Positions 24,641-34,830 of a stretch of 64,000 nt of DNA are shown here, in pieces. The position numbers were made by a program, and so were the translations under genes. This DNA comes from Tamarix chinensis. Taxonomy: Eukaryota; Streptophyta; Magnoliopsida; Caryophyllales; Tamaricaceae. Location of the stretch: assembly GCA_030549775.1 (NCBI GenBank), contig CM060172.1:52813942-52877941 (forward strand), in the 5' to 3' direction. Under the pieces are notes generated by a model. The model was not told the DNA's origin. It saw nothing but the letters and a program-made list of their open reading frames with translations, and ran no database searches. Each line of letters starts with the position of its first letter. Positions within the stretch are counted from its first letter, which is position 1.

Positions 24641-25018
24641 ATTACCTCAAATAACCATAGGAGGCTTAGGAGACCAAGGGTCCCTGTTTCTAGGATCTCT
24701 ACCATTTTTAATATGGAGTGTAATTGGGATAAGTGTAAAGGTAAACAGATGTCACACTATTGTATGCTCTTTCATTATTGGTTTTCCCTTGGAATCTTTT
24801 ATCCTCATTGTATTTTGGTTAAGTTTGTTGTGTGGAAGTTAGATTATCCAAAAGCCTTTATTTAGATTATTATTTTTTCTTTTTTCTTATTTATTTTGGA
24901 TTTTACTTGTTTTAGATTTAACACTTGGCATAAGGGTAAATAGGCCAAACTTATATTAAGTGTGGTGGTAAAACCCCCTAAAATAAAAATTTTAAGTGAT
25001 AAAAATGAGGGTGATACA
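24640..25018 (+). repeat. Fragment ending in a long-LTR-family 3' terminus (+ sense)
   Basis: 24950-25018 reads 'ttaagtgtggtggtaaaac', then 'ataaaaatgagggtgataca', the + sense family 3' end (compare 59385-59478). Sequence before 24930 does not obviously match the LTR. Immediately to the right (25019 on) copia coding sequence on the minus strand resumes, so 25018 is a real insertion edge. It may pair with copy C as a rearranged, inverted LTR composite. Confidence 0.5.
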
Positions 25019-25021
25019 ATA

Positions 25022-25223
25022 AGCCTTGTTGTTGGGTATATAAATAGCCTCTTGCGAGTCATAATGAAGTGATAACTAAGACACAGACTTCGGCCATAGA
25101 GGAATGTCCAAAAGAATATTCTTCAACAATCGAGCTTCATTTATAGTTAACTCCATTGCAATAAGTTATCACTCCATTGTTGATTTCGCTATGCACATCT
25201 ACTTATAATATTTCTAAGACACT
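25022..25223 (-). pseudogene. Copia RNase H C-terminal piece
   Basis: The minus strand encodes CIAKSTMEW then LIAMELTINEARLLKNILL, DIPLWPKSVS and LHYDSQEAI, the copia RNase H segment 'IA.STME.E..A......E..WL...L' with the DSQ(A/E)A motif. At least two in-frame stops. It is the direct continuation of the RNase H piece on the other side of the 680-bp LTR and ends at the LTR fragment edge at 25018. Confidence 0.85.
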
Positions 25224-25228
25224 ACTTC

Positions 25229-25908
25229 TGTAACACCCTCAAATTGGGGTCGAAAAGAGGAAAGAAAATGACAGGGAGGCAGGGGAGGACGGTCGGCGCT
25301 GGTGGCTGCCGGCGAAGATCGTGTTGCAGGTCGGGGTACAGGTCGGGGAAGAAGACAGGGCGGGGTGGACCGGTCGGTCCGGGGAAAAGAAAGAAAGGAG
25401 AGAGGGGGCGGTTCGGCCGGCTGGGCAACGGGCGACGCAGGCTGGCAGGCCTGGTGCGTGAGACGGGGGGGGGGAGAAAAAAAGATTTGGGCCGACGGGC
25501 TGGCCCAAACCGGGGGAAGATGAAGAAGAAAAAAAATAAAGGAGGAAGAAGGGAAAAGAAAGGAGAAAAAGGAAAATGGAAAATGGAAAATGATAAAATG
25601 GTTGGGGATATTTGTTCTTTATTTATTTATATAATTAATTTATATATTTAATTTTAATAATTATTATTTTAATTATAATAATTAAATCCATTTTTAAATT
25701 AGTTAGGCTATTTTGGATAAATTGTCCTTAACATCCATTTTAATTAGTAAAATGTCCAAAATTTTCTAATAACTTATTTATTATTTTCTCCTTATTTTTC
25801 CTCAATAAATTTCCTCTTTATTTAATAAATTCACCTGTTTTCTTAATTTTTCTCTAATAACTTATTATTTTGCCATAGTTCCATAATTAGGATTTTTGGG
25901 GTATTTCA
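25229..25908 (-). repeat. Solo LTR, 680 bp, with perfect 5-bp duplication
   Basis: TG...CA ends (left TGTAACACCCTCAAATTG, right ...TTTTTGGGGTATTTCA) with ACTTC on both sides (25224-25228 and 25909-25913). In minus sense it starts TGAAATACCCCAAAAATCC, very like the start of long-LTR copy A. It is followed by a pyrimidine-rich, locally GC-rich tract and finishes GAGGGTGTTACA like the long LTRs. It therefore looks like a short-LTR relative, or an internally shortened form, of the 3.4-4 kb family. The Arg/Gly-rich frames at 25244-25651 are composition artefacts. It sits inside copia RNase H. Confidence 0.88.
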
Positions 25909-25913
25909 ACTTC

Positions 25914-27232
25914 CCCTACAACAGTAAAGATATATCCACTAGTAGAGTGTATATCATCACTCTTTGAAATCCAGTTAGCATCACTATACACCTCTAAAAT
26001 TAGAGGGTGCCCACAATAAAAAATTCTATAGTGCATGACACCCTTAAGATACCTCATTAGAAGTGTGAGGGAAGTTTAGTGCTCATGGTTTAGCCTATAT
26101 GTATACCTACTCAATCTATGCATAAAAAATGTGATATTATGTCTGGAGTAGTTCATTTTTTACATTACACATCCAAGGACTTTATCATACATGGGTTGAT
26201 CAACACTCTGTGAGTGATTCTTCTTTGATGTCATGCTAAGATTGTAAGCTCTACTTACTAGCTCTTTGTCAAAGTAGTTAAACTTTTTAAGATTATCTCA
26301 ACATAATGTGGTATACTTTTATTATAAGTATCACATCAACCTTACTAAAATATTTGGTATCAACCACAGACTTAAACATGCTCTTATTAGAGCTAACGAC
26401 TAACATATTGGTGCTAAAAATGAGCATGTCCTCAATATACAACAAAATAATGGCATGTCTATTAGAATCAAATCTCAGATCGATGTATGAATTAGAATCA
26501 CATGTATTAAATCCATTAGATAATATATCACTATCAAACATTTCAAGCCATTGCTTTGGTTTCTAATTAAGTGATACAATGACTTCATAAGTCTACACAC
26601 TTCACGATCTTGACTTGGCATAATGAAATGATCACGTTGCTCCATATAAATTTCTTCAACAAGTTCACCATTCGTAAAACCAATTTTAATATCCATTTGA
26701 TGGACAAAAATCTTAAAAATATAAGTAATAGCAAACAACATGTGCACACAAGCAATCTTGGTCACTAGATAATAAGTGTAAAAAAATTCATCTTCTTCCC
26801 TTTGTGTAAATCCCTTGCCCACAAGCCTAGCCCTAAATTGATGTATAGTTCCATTGGTGTTTAGCTTTTCCTTAAAAACCCATTTACACCCTATAGTTTT
26901 GAAATCCTTTGGGAAGTCAACAATCTCCCAAGTGTGGTTAGACATTTTAGACTTTATGTCTCTATTAACAGTCTCTTTACATAAGCTAGAGTCTATAAAC
27001 CTCATTGCCTAATCACAAGTATTAGGATCATCCTCTAACAAATATGTCATCAAAACTTCATCATCCACATCATCACTATACTCACTAAGTAATGAAGTAA
27101 TAAAGTTGGAACAAAATAAGATAGGAACTTGAGACCTCTTACTCCTCTGAGGTCCTTCTCATTCTTTGAATTGTTAACATAATCATTACTTCGAGACAGA
27201 ATCATCCCATAGTCCAAAGGAAAAGGTCTTGA
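25914..27232 (-). pseudogene. Copia reverse transcriptase and RNase H start
   Basis: Minus strand: TIGCKWVFKEKLNTNGTIHQ and RARLVGKGFTQREEDEF open the reverse transcriptase. Next come HQMDIKIGFTNGELVEEIYM (the usual 'MDVKTAFLNG.L.EE.YM' with the first catalytic Asp) and VCRLMKSLYHL. After a frameshift, ILLYIEDMLIF stands where YVDDML is expected, so one catalytic Asp is Glu. Around 26040-25960 is LILEVYSDANWISKSDD, the RNase H YSDADW-type start. Many stops and frameshifts; not functional. Confidence 0.9.
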
Positions 27233-28103
27233 TGATGTGGTTTTTATCAAAGTAACGGAAGGTTGGATCGAAATTTGTATTAGAATCTTTAACCCATGAT
27301 CTAATGCAAAAGAAATGAAGTGAATTTGTGGATTATAGTCGAAGAACTTGAAGATACAAGTTGAAGGTGTGTGTCGACAGATTTGAAGACCTTCAAAGGT
27401 GTCGAATTAAAGATAGATTTGAGGAAGGATTAATCCCGGATTTCCTTGCTCAATGTAGACCCAAAAGGGAGGATTAGACTTTAGCTCTCTTTCTCAAAAT
27501 TTGATTTAAATTTTCATTCAATAATCTCTATACAAATGTTGCGCACAAATGAAGGTATATATAGGAGGGATAAAGCTCGGTGGTGACTAGCTTAAACTAG
27601 CCGAGTTTCCTTCCTTAATTCAGCCCATTAATCATGGTTGAATTAAGCCCATATTAACCTTAATCCAAAGCATAATATCACTGGTTAAATGATACTAAGG
27701 ATTAATATTACAAATCTATACAATAGACTAAGATACATACATGAAACTATAGCTATACCCTAACTTACATAAAATATACTTAGGGTTAGGGTTTACAACA
27801 AGTTTATACAAATAATGAATATCATCACTTTATCTCTTATTGTAATGTAGCATCCCATGTATGTCATAGCCTTGTATGCCTTGGAATACTTGTACACATC
27901 AATGTGTATGAACATCATCTTCTTGCAAATATATAACATACCTACAAGAATAACTTGAATGGTTTTTAATGTCAAGCATATTAGAATTATCAAGAATATT
28001 TAACATGATAGGATCCAACATTAAGAAAGCTAAATCATCTTCCTTACCTTGAGGATTAGAATGAATATGACAATCATTATGTTCAATGTATGCTCCTGCA
28101 TCA
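27233..28103 (-). repeat. 3' LTR of the CRM-like element, 871 bp
   Basis: Reads TGATGCAGGAGC... on the minus strand and ends ...CCACATCA at 27233. It has a TATA-like 'ggtatatataggagg' near 27557 and a 'cttagggttagggttta' telomere-like phrase near 27780. The minus frame 28135-27899 enters the LTR from pol (SSQLGDYDAGAYIEH) and stays open for about 68 codons. This resembles CRM elements, in which the C-terminal targeting region of integrase is partly LTR-encoded. Confidence 0.93.
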
Positions 28104-30585
28104 TAATCCCCAAGTTGAGAAGAATTTTCCCTCAAATTTCATCAAAATAATAATGAGATAAATCACCAACATTAAAATTTCTTGAAATTCCTCCATAAGA
28201 ATCTGAAAGTTCAAGTTCATAAGTATTATCTCTAAACTTCTTAAGTATTTTAAATGGACCATCAGCTCTTGGCATTAGCTTGTTTTTACGTAAATTAGAA
28301 AATCTCTCTTTACGTAAATGTAACTAAATTAAGTCACCAGGAGAAAACACATAAGAGTTTCTAAGCTTATTCGCTTGAGATTTATACTTGGCATTAGATT
28401 TTTCAATATGATTTTTGATTTTCTCATAAAGTTGTTGAAAAAATTGTATTCTCTCTTTAGCTTCATAGTTTTGCAATTCACCTTTTTTCAACGGAATCAT
28501 GTTAATAGGCATGTTAGGATTCACACCATACACACTAAGCATCTTCCATAAATTTTTCCAGAAATAACTCATAAACTTAACATAAGCAGTATTTGAAAGG
28601 ATTATACAAAAACTCATATTTTCTTTCACAAATCCTTTATCCATAAGCTCTTGTATTTGTTTTTGTAATTCCTTAGATTCTTCTGGGTTACATCTATAAG
28701 TCGGTTTATTAAGAATAGGCATACCAGGAACAAGATCAATAACATGTTCTATACCTCTTTTAGGTGGTAATCCAGGAGGTAAGTCATCAGGAAATACATC
28801 ATTATACTCATCAAGAAACTTAATCAAATTAAGATTTTCAAGTTGTTGTTTTTCAGGTTTAGAATCTTTAGAAACTAAAGGATAACAAATTCCTTCTTCT
28901 TTTATACATTTTTCCATAGCCTTTTCATGTAAAAATAATCTCTTTTTATCATCACTCAAGGGCATATGATCATATAAAGAAGGTGTGAGCCTATATAATT
29001 GTTTTTCCTTTTTCACCACATATTCATTAGTTAACCCATCATGAGTTGCTTTTCTATCAATTTATCATGGTCTACCCAAAAGTAATTCACAAGCATCCGT
29101 AGGTTAGACATCACATAGAACTTCATCATGATAATCTCTAATAGAAAATGTGATTAAAGCTCTTTTGTTTACTTTAGCTCCTTTATCCTTGTTTAACTAT
29201 TGTAAAGAATAGGGTTTTGGATTATTAGTAGTTTCCAAACCAAGTTTCTTAACCATAGCCTCACTAGCAACATTAGTACATGAACCACTATCAATTATGA
29301 GTCTACAAACCATTTCACATATTTTACACTTAGTTTTAAAAATATTTTCTCTTTGAGTAGGTGTAATACTAGGTTGTATTTGCAAGACTCTTTGAATTAC
29401 AAAGTAGGGGTCTACTTCTTCTTCTTCCATAGTTAATATTTCATTAGGAGATTCAACTTCTAATTCATCATCATCACTACATGGTTCCATGTTTTCTATT
29501 TCATGTAAGGTTAAGGCTCTTTGGTTAGGATAATCTCTAGCAAAATGTCCATATCCTTTACATTTAAAATATTGTTTATTAGCCATTTCAACCACCTTCT
29601 TTTTACCTTTATCATCTTTTTTATTCTTTTTATCATATGAAAATGTTGATTTAGGAGTAAAGGTGTTAGAATAGGGTCTATTCGAAGTAGAAGCATTAGA
29701 CTTAACATAGGCTTTTGTTGTTTTGGTTTGTCTTTCAATTTTCATAGCCAATTTTATCAAGTAATCAAGAGAGTCATAAGAGTACATATCAACCTTGTCT
29801 CTTATTAAATTATTCAAGCCACCTAAGTATCTAACACATTTTTGTTCCTTTCTTTCATGAACATCACAAATAAGGGCTAGTCTTTCAAACTCGCTAGTGT
29901 ATTCTTCTACACTAAATAAGCCTTGCCTTAGAGTAGTCATCTTAACATACATATCTTGTTCACACTCTCTAGGCACAAAATTCTTCCTTAAGTGCTTTTT
30001 AAGTTTTTCCCAAGATTTGATTTTAGACTTCTCTTGTCTTTCTCTAGTTCATTTTAAGTTATCATACCAAATTCAAGCAAACTTTTTGAACTTTAGAGTA
30101 GCTAATTTTAATTTTCTATCATCATCATATTCTCTAAACTCAAAAGTAGCCTCAATCTCATGCAACCATTCAAAAAATGACCCGACATTCAAATCACCAT
30201 AAAATTCAGGAAGGTCAAGTTTAATACCTTGATCTTCATGGTTTGGATTTCTTACATGAAATGTAGGTGCTCTTCTTTGGTTGCTTGAGCCAAAAGAATT
30301 TGCCTCCTCTTCTCCATCTTCATGATGAGAAATATTGAAAGGTCCACATCCATTCTTGGCATGGTAAATTGGCTTCATTCTCCCCTCCACACTATCATGT
30401 GTGGTTTCCATTCGAGGTTGCCATGGTTTATACTTCTCTTGGTCAGCCAACTTTGCTTCCACACTTTGTAGTTGATGTTGTAGTGTGTTTTGAGTTTGTA
30501 ATTGGGCATCCATGCATGTGGTGAGGCTTTTGATGGACTCAACCAGGGCACACACCTCTTCACTAGCCATGGTGAAGGTTGACAC
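28104..30585 (-). pseudogene. CRM-like gag-pol pseudogene with large internal deletion
   Basis: Frames 30585-30073, 29976-29197 and 29019-28324 are all in one phase, separated by in-frame stops, so the ancestor was a single gag-pol frame. Order: Gag with LDLPEFYGDLNVGSFFEWLH and FSVEEYTSEFERLAL; zinc knuckle YFKCKGYGHFARDYP with first and last Cys lost; protease CRLIIDSGSCTNVAS; then HDEVLCDV and ELLLGRP; then the reverse transcriptase start DVFPDDLPPGLPPKRGIEHV and KGFVKENMS. Near 28618 it jumps directly to the integrase end: PINMIPLKK, KIKNHIEKSNAKYKSQANKL, SPGDLI, then past a stop LHLRKERFSNLRKNKLMPRA and ISRNFNVGDLSHYYFD. So the catalytic reverse transcriptase, RNase H and integrase core are absent. 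Start taken at the Met at 30585; MASEEV (30570) is an alternative. Confidence 0.9.
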
Positions 30586-31404
30586 ACAACCCTATTTGTT
30601 GCACACAATATATCTTCCACAAGTGTAGGTACTGGATTTGTTTTGGCTACCACCAAACAAAGCACAAACCAATTGCTAATTCTAAAAAAATTATCAAACA
30701 CTACCTGCAGTCTTTATCTAGGCACAAAGGAGATAATTTAGACCCAATAATAGGCACTACACGTAGGTGCACACAAACAATGAAATGTTAGTAATAATAG
30801 ATGTGAAATTGCTTCACATAAAATCATAGAACATGTTTTTGTGTTTTCAACAAAATCTTATCTTCCAGTGGGAGATTCATGTTGAAGTCCTCATAGGAAA
30901 TTTAGAGAAGATCCAAAGGTAGATGATGGAATAATTTATTGAGAGAAATTGATGAGAAATAAATTGAATATTGGGCCTGCAAGTTCCAGGTTAATCTCGG
31001 GCGATTAGGAGCTGTCCAGGGTGTCAAACATTTTGGTGCTTCTATACTTGCTTGCATGAAGAGAAATTGAAAGGGGTTGTCATATACTTGATCACACACT
31101 AATAGAGAGTAGAATAAAATATAAATCAAGTGCTATAGAGGCACACATGATCGTTGCAAATAGATGAACCAAGCTGGTGCTGCTGGAAATTCGAACTCTG
31201 TTGGTATTTTATGTGGAAAGTTGACGGAAAATGCAACAAGATCGTTAGAACTTCGAGCAAGAACTTCAATAAAAATTAAATAATTTCATCAAGAATCAAG
31301 AATTAAAATAAATGGTGGAGTATCCGTGGAATTCTTGGTGAAAGAACACAACTTGATTTCAGATCGACAGAAATGACAGGTTGTATCAGCTTCGAACAAA
31401 TGAG
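30586..31404 (-). other. Leader of the CRM-like element
   Basis: About 820 bases between primer-binding site and gag start on the minus strand, with no coding similarity. Frames on both strands here (for example 30902-31129) are short and unsupported. Confidence 0.6.
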
Positions 31405-31416
31405 GCTTTGATACCA
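31405..31416 (-). other. Primer-binding site (Met-tRNA type)
   Basis: The minus strand reads TGGTATCAAAGC, 11 of 12 bases as in TGGTATCAGAGC. Four bases (TTTC) separate it from the end of the 5' LTR (...CATCA at 31421). Confidence 0.88.
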
Positions 31417-31420
31417 GAAA

Positions 31421-32291
31421 TGATGTGGTTTTTATCAAAGTAGATGAAGGTTGGATCGAAATTTGTATTAGAAGCTTTAACCCAAAAACTAATGCAAAAT
31501 AAATGAAGTGAATTGGTGGAATATAGTCGAAGAACTTGAAGATAGAAGTTGAAGGTGTGTGTCGATAGATTTGAAGACCTTCAAAGGTGTCGAATTGAAG
31601 ATAGACTTAATGAAGGATTAATCCCATATTTCCTTGATAAATGTAGAACCAAAAGGGAGGATTAGAGTTTAGCTCTCTTTCTCAAAGTTTGATTTAAATT
31701 TTCATTCAATAATCTCTATACAAATGTTGCGCACAAATGAAGGTATATATAGGAGAGATAAAGCTCGGTGGTGACTAGCTTAAACCAGCCGAGTATCCTT
31801 CCTTAATTCATCCCATTAATCATGGTTGAATTAAGCTCATATTAACCTTAATACAAATCATAATATCATTTGTTAAATGATACTAAGGATTAATATTACA
31901 AAGCTATACAATAGACTAAGATATATACTTGAAATTATAGCCATACCCTAACTTACATAAAATATACTTAGGGTTAGGGTTTACAACAAGTTTATACAAA
32001 TAATGAATATCATCACTTTATCTCTTGTTGTAATGTATCATCCCATGTATGTCATAGCCTTGCATGCCTTGGAATACTTGTACACATCAATGTGTATGAA
32101 TATCATCTTCTTGCAAATATATAACATACCTACAAGAATAACTTGAATGGTTTTTAATATCAAGCATATTAGAATTATCAAGAATATTTAACATGATAGG
32201 CTCCAACATTATGAAAGCTAAATCATCTTCCTTACCTTGAGGATTAGAATGAATATGACAATCATTATGTTCAATGTATGCTCCTGCATCA
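31421..32291 (-). repeat. 5' LTR of the CRM-like element, 871 bp
   Basis: Same length as the 3' LTR with no gaps. Of about 44 mismatches counted by eye, roughly half fall in the 290 bases at the left (LTR 3') end. Only about seven fall in the last 300 bases, which include the part that continues the pol frame. The minus frame 32311-32087 is the same LTR-encoded peptide (DAGAYIEHNDCHIHSNPQ), here without pol upstream. Confidence 0.93.
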
Positions 32292-33350
32292 CTTGAAGTG
32301 GCCATCCTCAAAGAGTATAAATCCTTAAAGAACTAAACATATGTAGAATCTACTATGGATCCATAAAAGTTAGATGTATTATCCTTAATCATGAACTTAT
32401 AATGCACTATTCAAGGCATATCCAAAAAACATAGAATCTTAGGTAATGAAACCTTAGAAGGACACCCCCACATTTTCATAAGCATCATATGAGTCGGATA
32501 ACCCTTCCAAATCTCATGCGATTTACTAAATTCCTTCTTGTGAGGTATCCTATTAAGCACATAACACATAGACAATATCAACTCCCCATTATATTAAGTT
32601 AGATAAGCCTAAAGAACTCAACATGGCATTCATCATATCCTTAATAATTCTATTCTTTTTGTTATACCATTTTTCCCCAATGTATAAGGGGTTGAACACT
32701 TATGTATAATCACCTTTTCTTCACAAAATTTCACTAAAGAGTCCGTACTAGATTTACCACCTCAATCTATTCTATTTAATTGATTCTCAACCTTAGTCTT
32801 ATACTTGAAAAACATATCCTTGGCTTATTTCTTACTAATAAGCAAATATAATTTTGTATATATAGAGTAATCAAGCACAAAAGTAATGCATTAACATGTG
32901 CCCCCTTTACTCAGACAAGTTTTAAAGTCCCCTAAATCATAATGTACAAATTCTGAAGGTTGAAATTTCCTCTCTATTACTCGATTAAAGGGTTTCTTAG
33001 GGTGTTTGTCTCCTTATTTATTTATTTAAATTTCACACTTTTTCTTGTAACTCAAGTCTAGGTTGGGTAATAAATTCAAACATTTTATTTTGTTAATAGA
33101 AGTCACATTAATGTGAAAAAGTATAGAATGCCATTGATCTATCGACTCAATAATATAAGCAGAAGAAGTATGATGCAGGCACATATCATGATCCTCTTGA
33201 TAATGAGAAATTAGTATTATTAATAATAGAGCCCGTTATCTTAGATGTTTCTTATAATATTTCTACTATTAATTAAAAAGATAATTTAAGATATTCTTAC
33301 AAATATGTTACATATTTGGAAGAGGAAGATACTTAAGATGTCAAGCCATT
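32292..33350 (-). pseudogene. Copia integrase and GAG-pre-integrase remnant
   Basis: The minus strand from 33170 reads IDQWHSILFHIN, LNLLPNLDL and KKKCEI, the copia GAG-pre-integrase / zinc-finger segment. Then come KYKTKVENQLNRI, GGKSSTDSLVKFCEEK and IIHKCSTPYTLGKNGITKR, the integrase core with an 'APYTPQQNGV.ER'-like block. Finally, near 32410, FFGYALNSA stands where 'FIGYA.NS' is expected. The last residues before the gypsy insertion (EDGHFK) fit the point just after integrase. Many stops; missing catalytic residues cannot be scored reliably through the frameshifts. Confidence 0.87.
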
Positions 33351-33449
33351 TAAGATATGTTCATGTACAAGACATACAAACATTTAAAGCTATGGCATAC
33401 ATGGAGGAAAAGAAAACAAGCATGCAAATACCTCATTATTTGTATCACT

Positions 33450-33950
33450 TGTTGTAAACCCTAAAATATCATGTATAATTTAGGGTTTCATAGCTTGTTA
33501 TTTCATATATATTAGCCGATTTAAATGTTTGTACTGTTATATTTAATACCCTTTAATTATTTGTTTAGTTACATTTCTTAGAGTATTAGAGCTAATTCTA
33601 ATTAATTACACAACTAAACTATCCATGAGGTGAGTTGGTTATGTTTACTTAAGAGTCATGCTAGTGGAGATTGTTACCAATGTGTAAGTGGGGGTAAAAA
33701 CTAGGTTGGTTGTTAAGTAATTAGTAATTAGTTGCAATTACTTCCTATGAGTAGTATATGTACTCATTAGGGAACATTACACATGGAAGATTATGATATT
33801 GAAATGAATAAACTTTTGAGCACTTTGCCTACAAATTATCTCTTTTGTGAGATAAGTTTCTTCTTAGAAATTACTTGGAGTAATCCTACTTAGAACCCTT
33901 AGTGTTGAATCTTGGTGGGAGATTCACACATATCTTTATCCTACATCCCA
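33450..33950 (+). repeat. Possible copia-type LTR remnant
   Basis: Starts TGTTGTAAACCCTAAAA. It has 'gtagtatatgtactcattag' (TATA-like) near 33755, 'gaaatgaataaacttttgagc' (polyadenylation-like) near 33800, and T/C-rich sequence after it, the usual LTR order. The right end and target duplication could not be fixed, and no coding sequence follows. Tentative. Confidence 0.3.
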
Positions 33951-34389
33951 TTAGAACCAAACAATCAACTCCAATATCTTCAAACTTGATTGAAGATATT
34001 CCTAAACCCAACCAAATTGTGGATAACAAGAGAGATCCCCATAAACTAAATTTATTTAATTCAACATCAATGATAAAAGACCATTGTTACAACATCCTTT
34101 TATTGATAGAACTAGAGGTAACCATATTATCTAACTAGTGTACTAATATTTCAAATAGAGAAAGAATATAATTTCTTACTTATATTTTAATATTTGTAGT
34201 AAACAAGTGGTACATTAAGAACACACATATCTATATATGGTAAAGATAAATGAATATGGGAATGAAAACCACTAACATCATGTAGTCATTATCCTAAGCT
34301 GGAAATGCCTCTCTTTAGTGCAATAGAGCTTAGGGTCCCCAAATCCTAGGGTTTATGTCCATTGCTACAAAAAAAGGACAAGTATGGTG

Positions 34390-34830
34390 GTTAGAAAAAG
34401 GGTATACATGGTGTTTTGAAATCATTGCCTAATATATTGCTACATATATTATACATAACTGTTTGAAAACTAAAGTAAAATTTATTAAATTCGGCTTGAA
34501 AAATTTTGGCGCCATAATATAAACAATGGTATAGATAAAAAAAAATACCATATAATATCAATATATATGGAGGGTTTGGTAAATAGCCACCGTATGTACT
34601 CATAATACAAAAAATTATGTTGTTAAGTGAAAGGGAGTAGGCGGTGGTTTTATATAGTAACTGTCGTTTATATTCATAAAACATGACGATATTGGATAAA
34701 ATTATTGTATATAGCCATAACACAAACAATGATATTATTTAGTGGAAAGGAATAGGTGGGGGTTCTATATGATGACTAACTTATATATTCATAATACATG
34801 ATGGTTATTAGATAAAATCATTACCTATTC
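34390..34830. repeat. CACTA left subterminal repeats
   Basis: Three to four decayed copies of a roughly 100-120-base block: 'ggtggttttatatagtaactg', 'atattcataaaacatgacg', 'ggtgggggttctatatgatga', 'atattcataatacatgatgg'. The right end (43120-43330) has 'gtatataactgtcgtgtata' and related words. Subterminal repeats are where the second CACTA protein normally binds. Confidence 0.6.

Larger units (their letters stand above)
27233..32291 (-). mobile_element. Ty3/gypsy element with CRM-like features, internally deleted, 5059 bp
   Basis: Complete LTR-to-LTR insertion: two 871-bp LTRs (27233-28103 and 31421-32291), ends TGATG...CATCA, perfect 5-base duplication CTTGA (27228-27232 and 32292-32296). 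Sense is minus: 5' LTR at right, primer-binding site 31416-31405, leader, gag-pol 30585 to about 28104, 3' LTR at left. TGATG...CATCA ends, LTRs near 0.9 kb, a primer site a few bases inside the LTR, and pol coding that runs into the 3' LTR fit the CRM chromovirus clade. An internal deletion removes most of reverse transcriptase, all of RNase H and the integrase core. It is inserted in a copia element of the same orientation. The LTRs differ at about 44 positions by eye, without indels. Confidence 0.93.
25019..33350 (-). mobile_element. Decayed Ty1/copia pol body, split by two later insertions
   Basis: Reading the minus strand from right to left gives GAG-pre-integrase, integrase, reverse transcriptase and RNase H pieces of one copia polyprotein in the correct order. 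The coding pieces lie at about 33250-32292, 27232-25914 and 25223-25022. They are separated exactly at the target duplications CTTGA (gypsy element 27233-32291) and ACTTC (solo LTR 25229-25908). Each side of each insertion continues the same protein. Gag, protease and both LTRs of this copy are not identifiable. Confidence 0.85.

Noticed and set aside
27780..27800. Interstitial telomere in the CRM-like LTR (cttagggttagggttta)
   Set aside because: Only two partial units, present identically in both LTRs, so it is part of the LTR and not a telomeric insertion.
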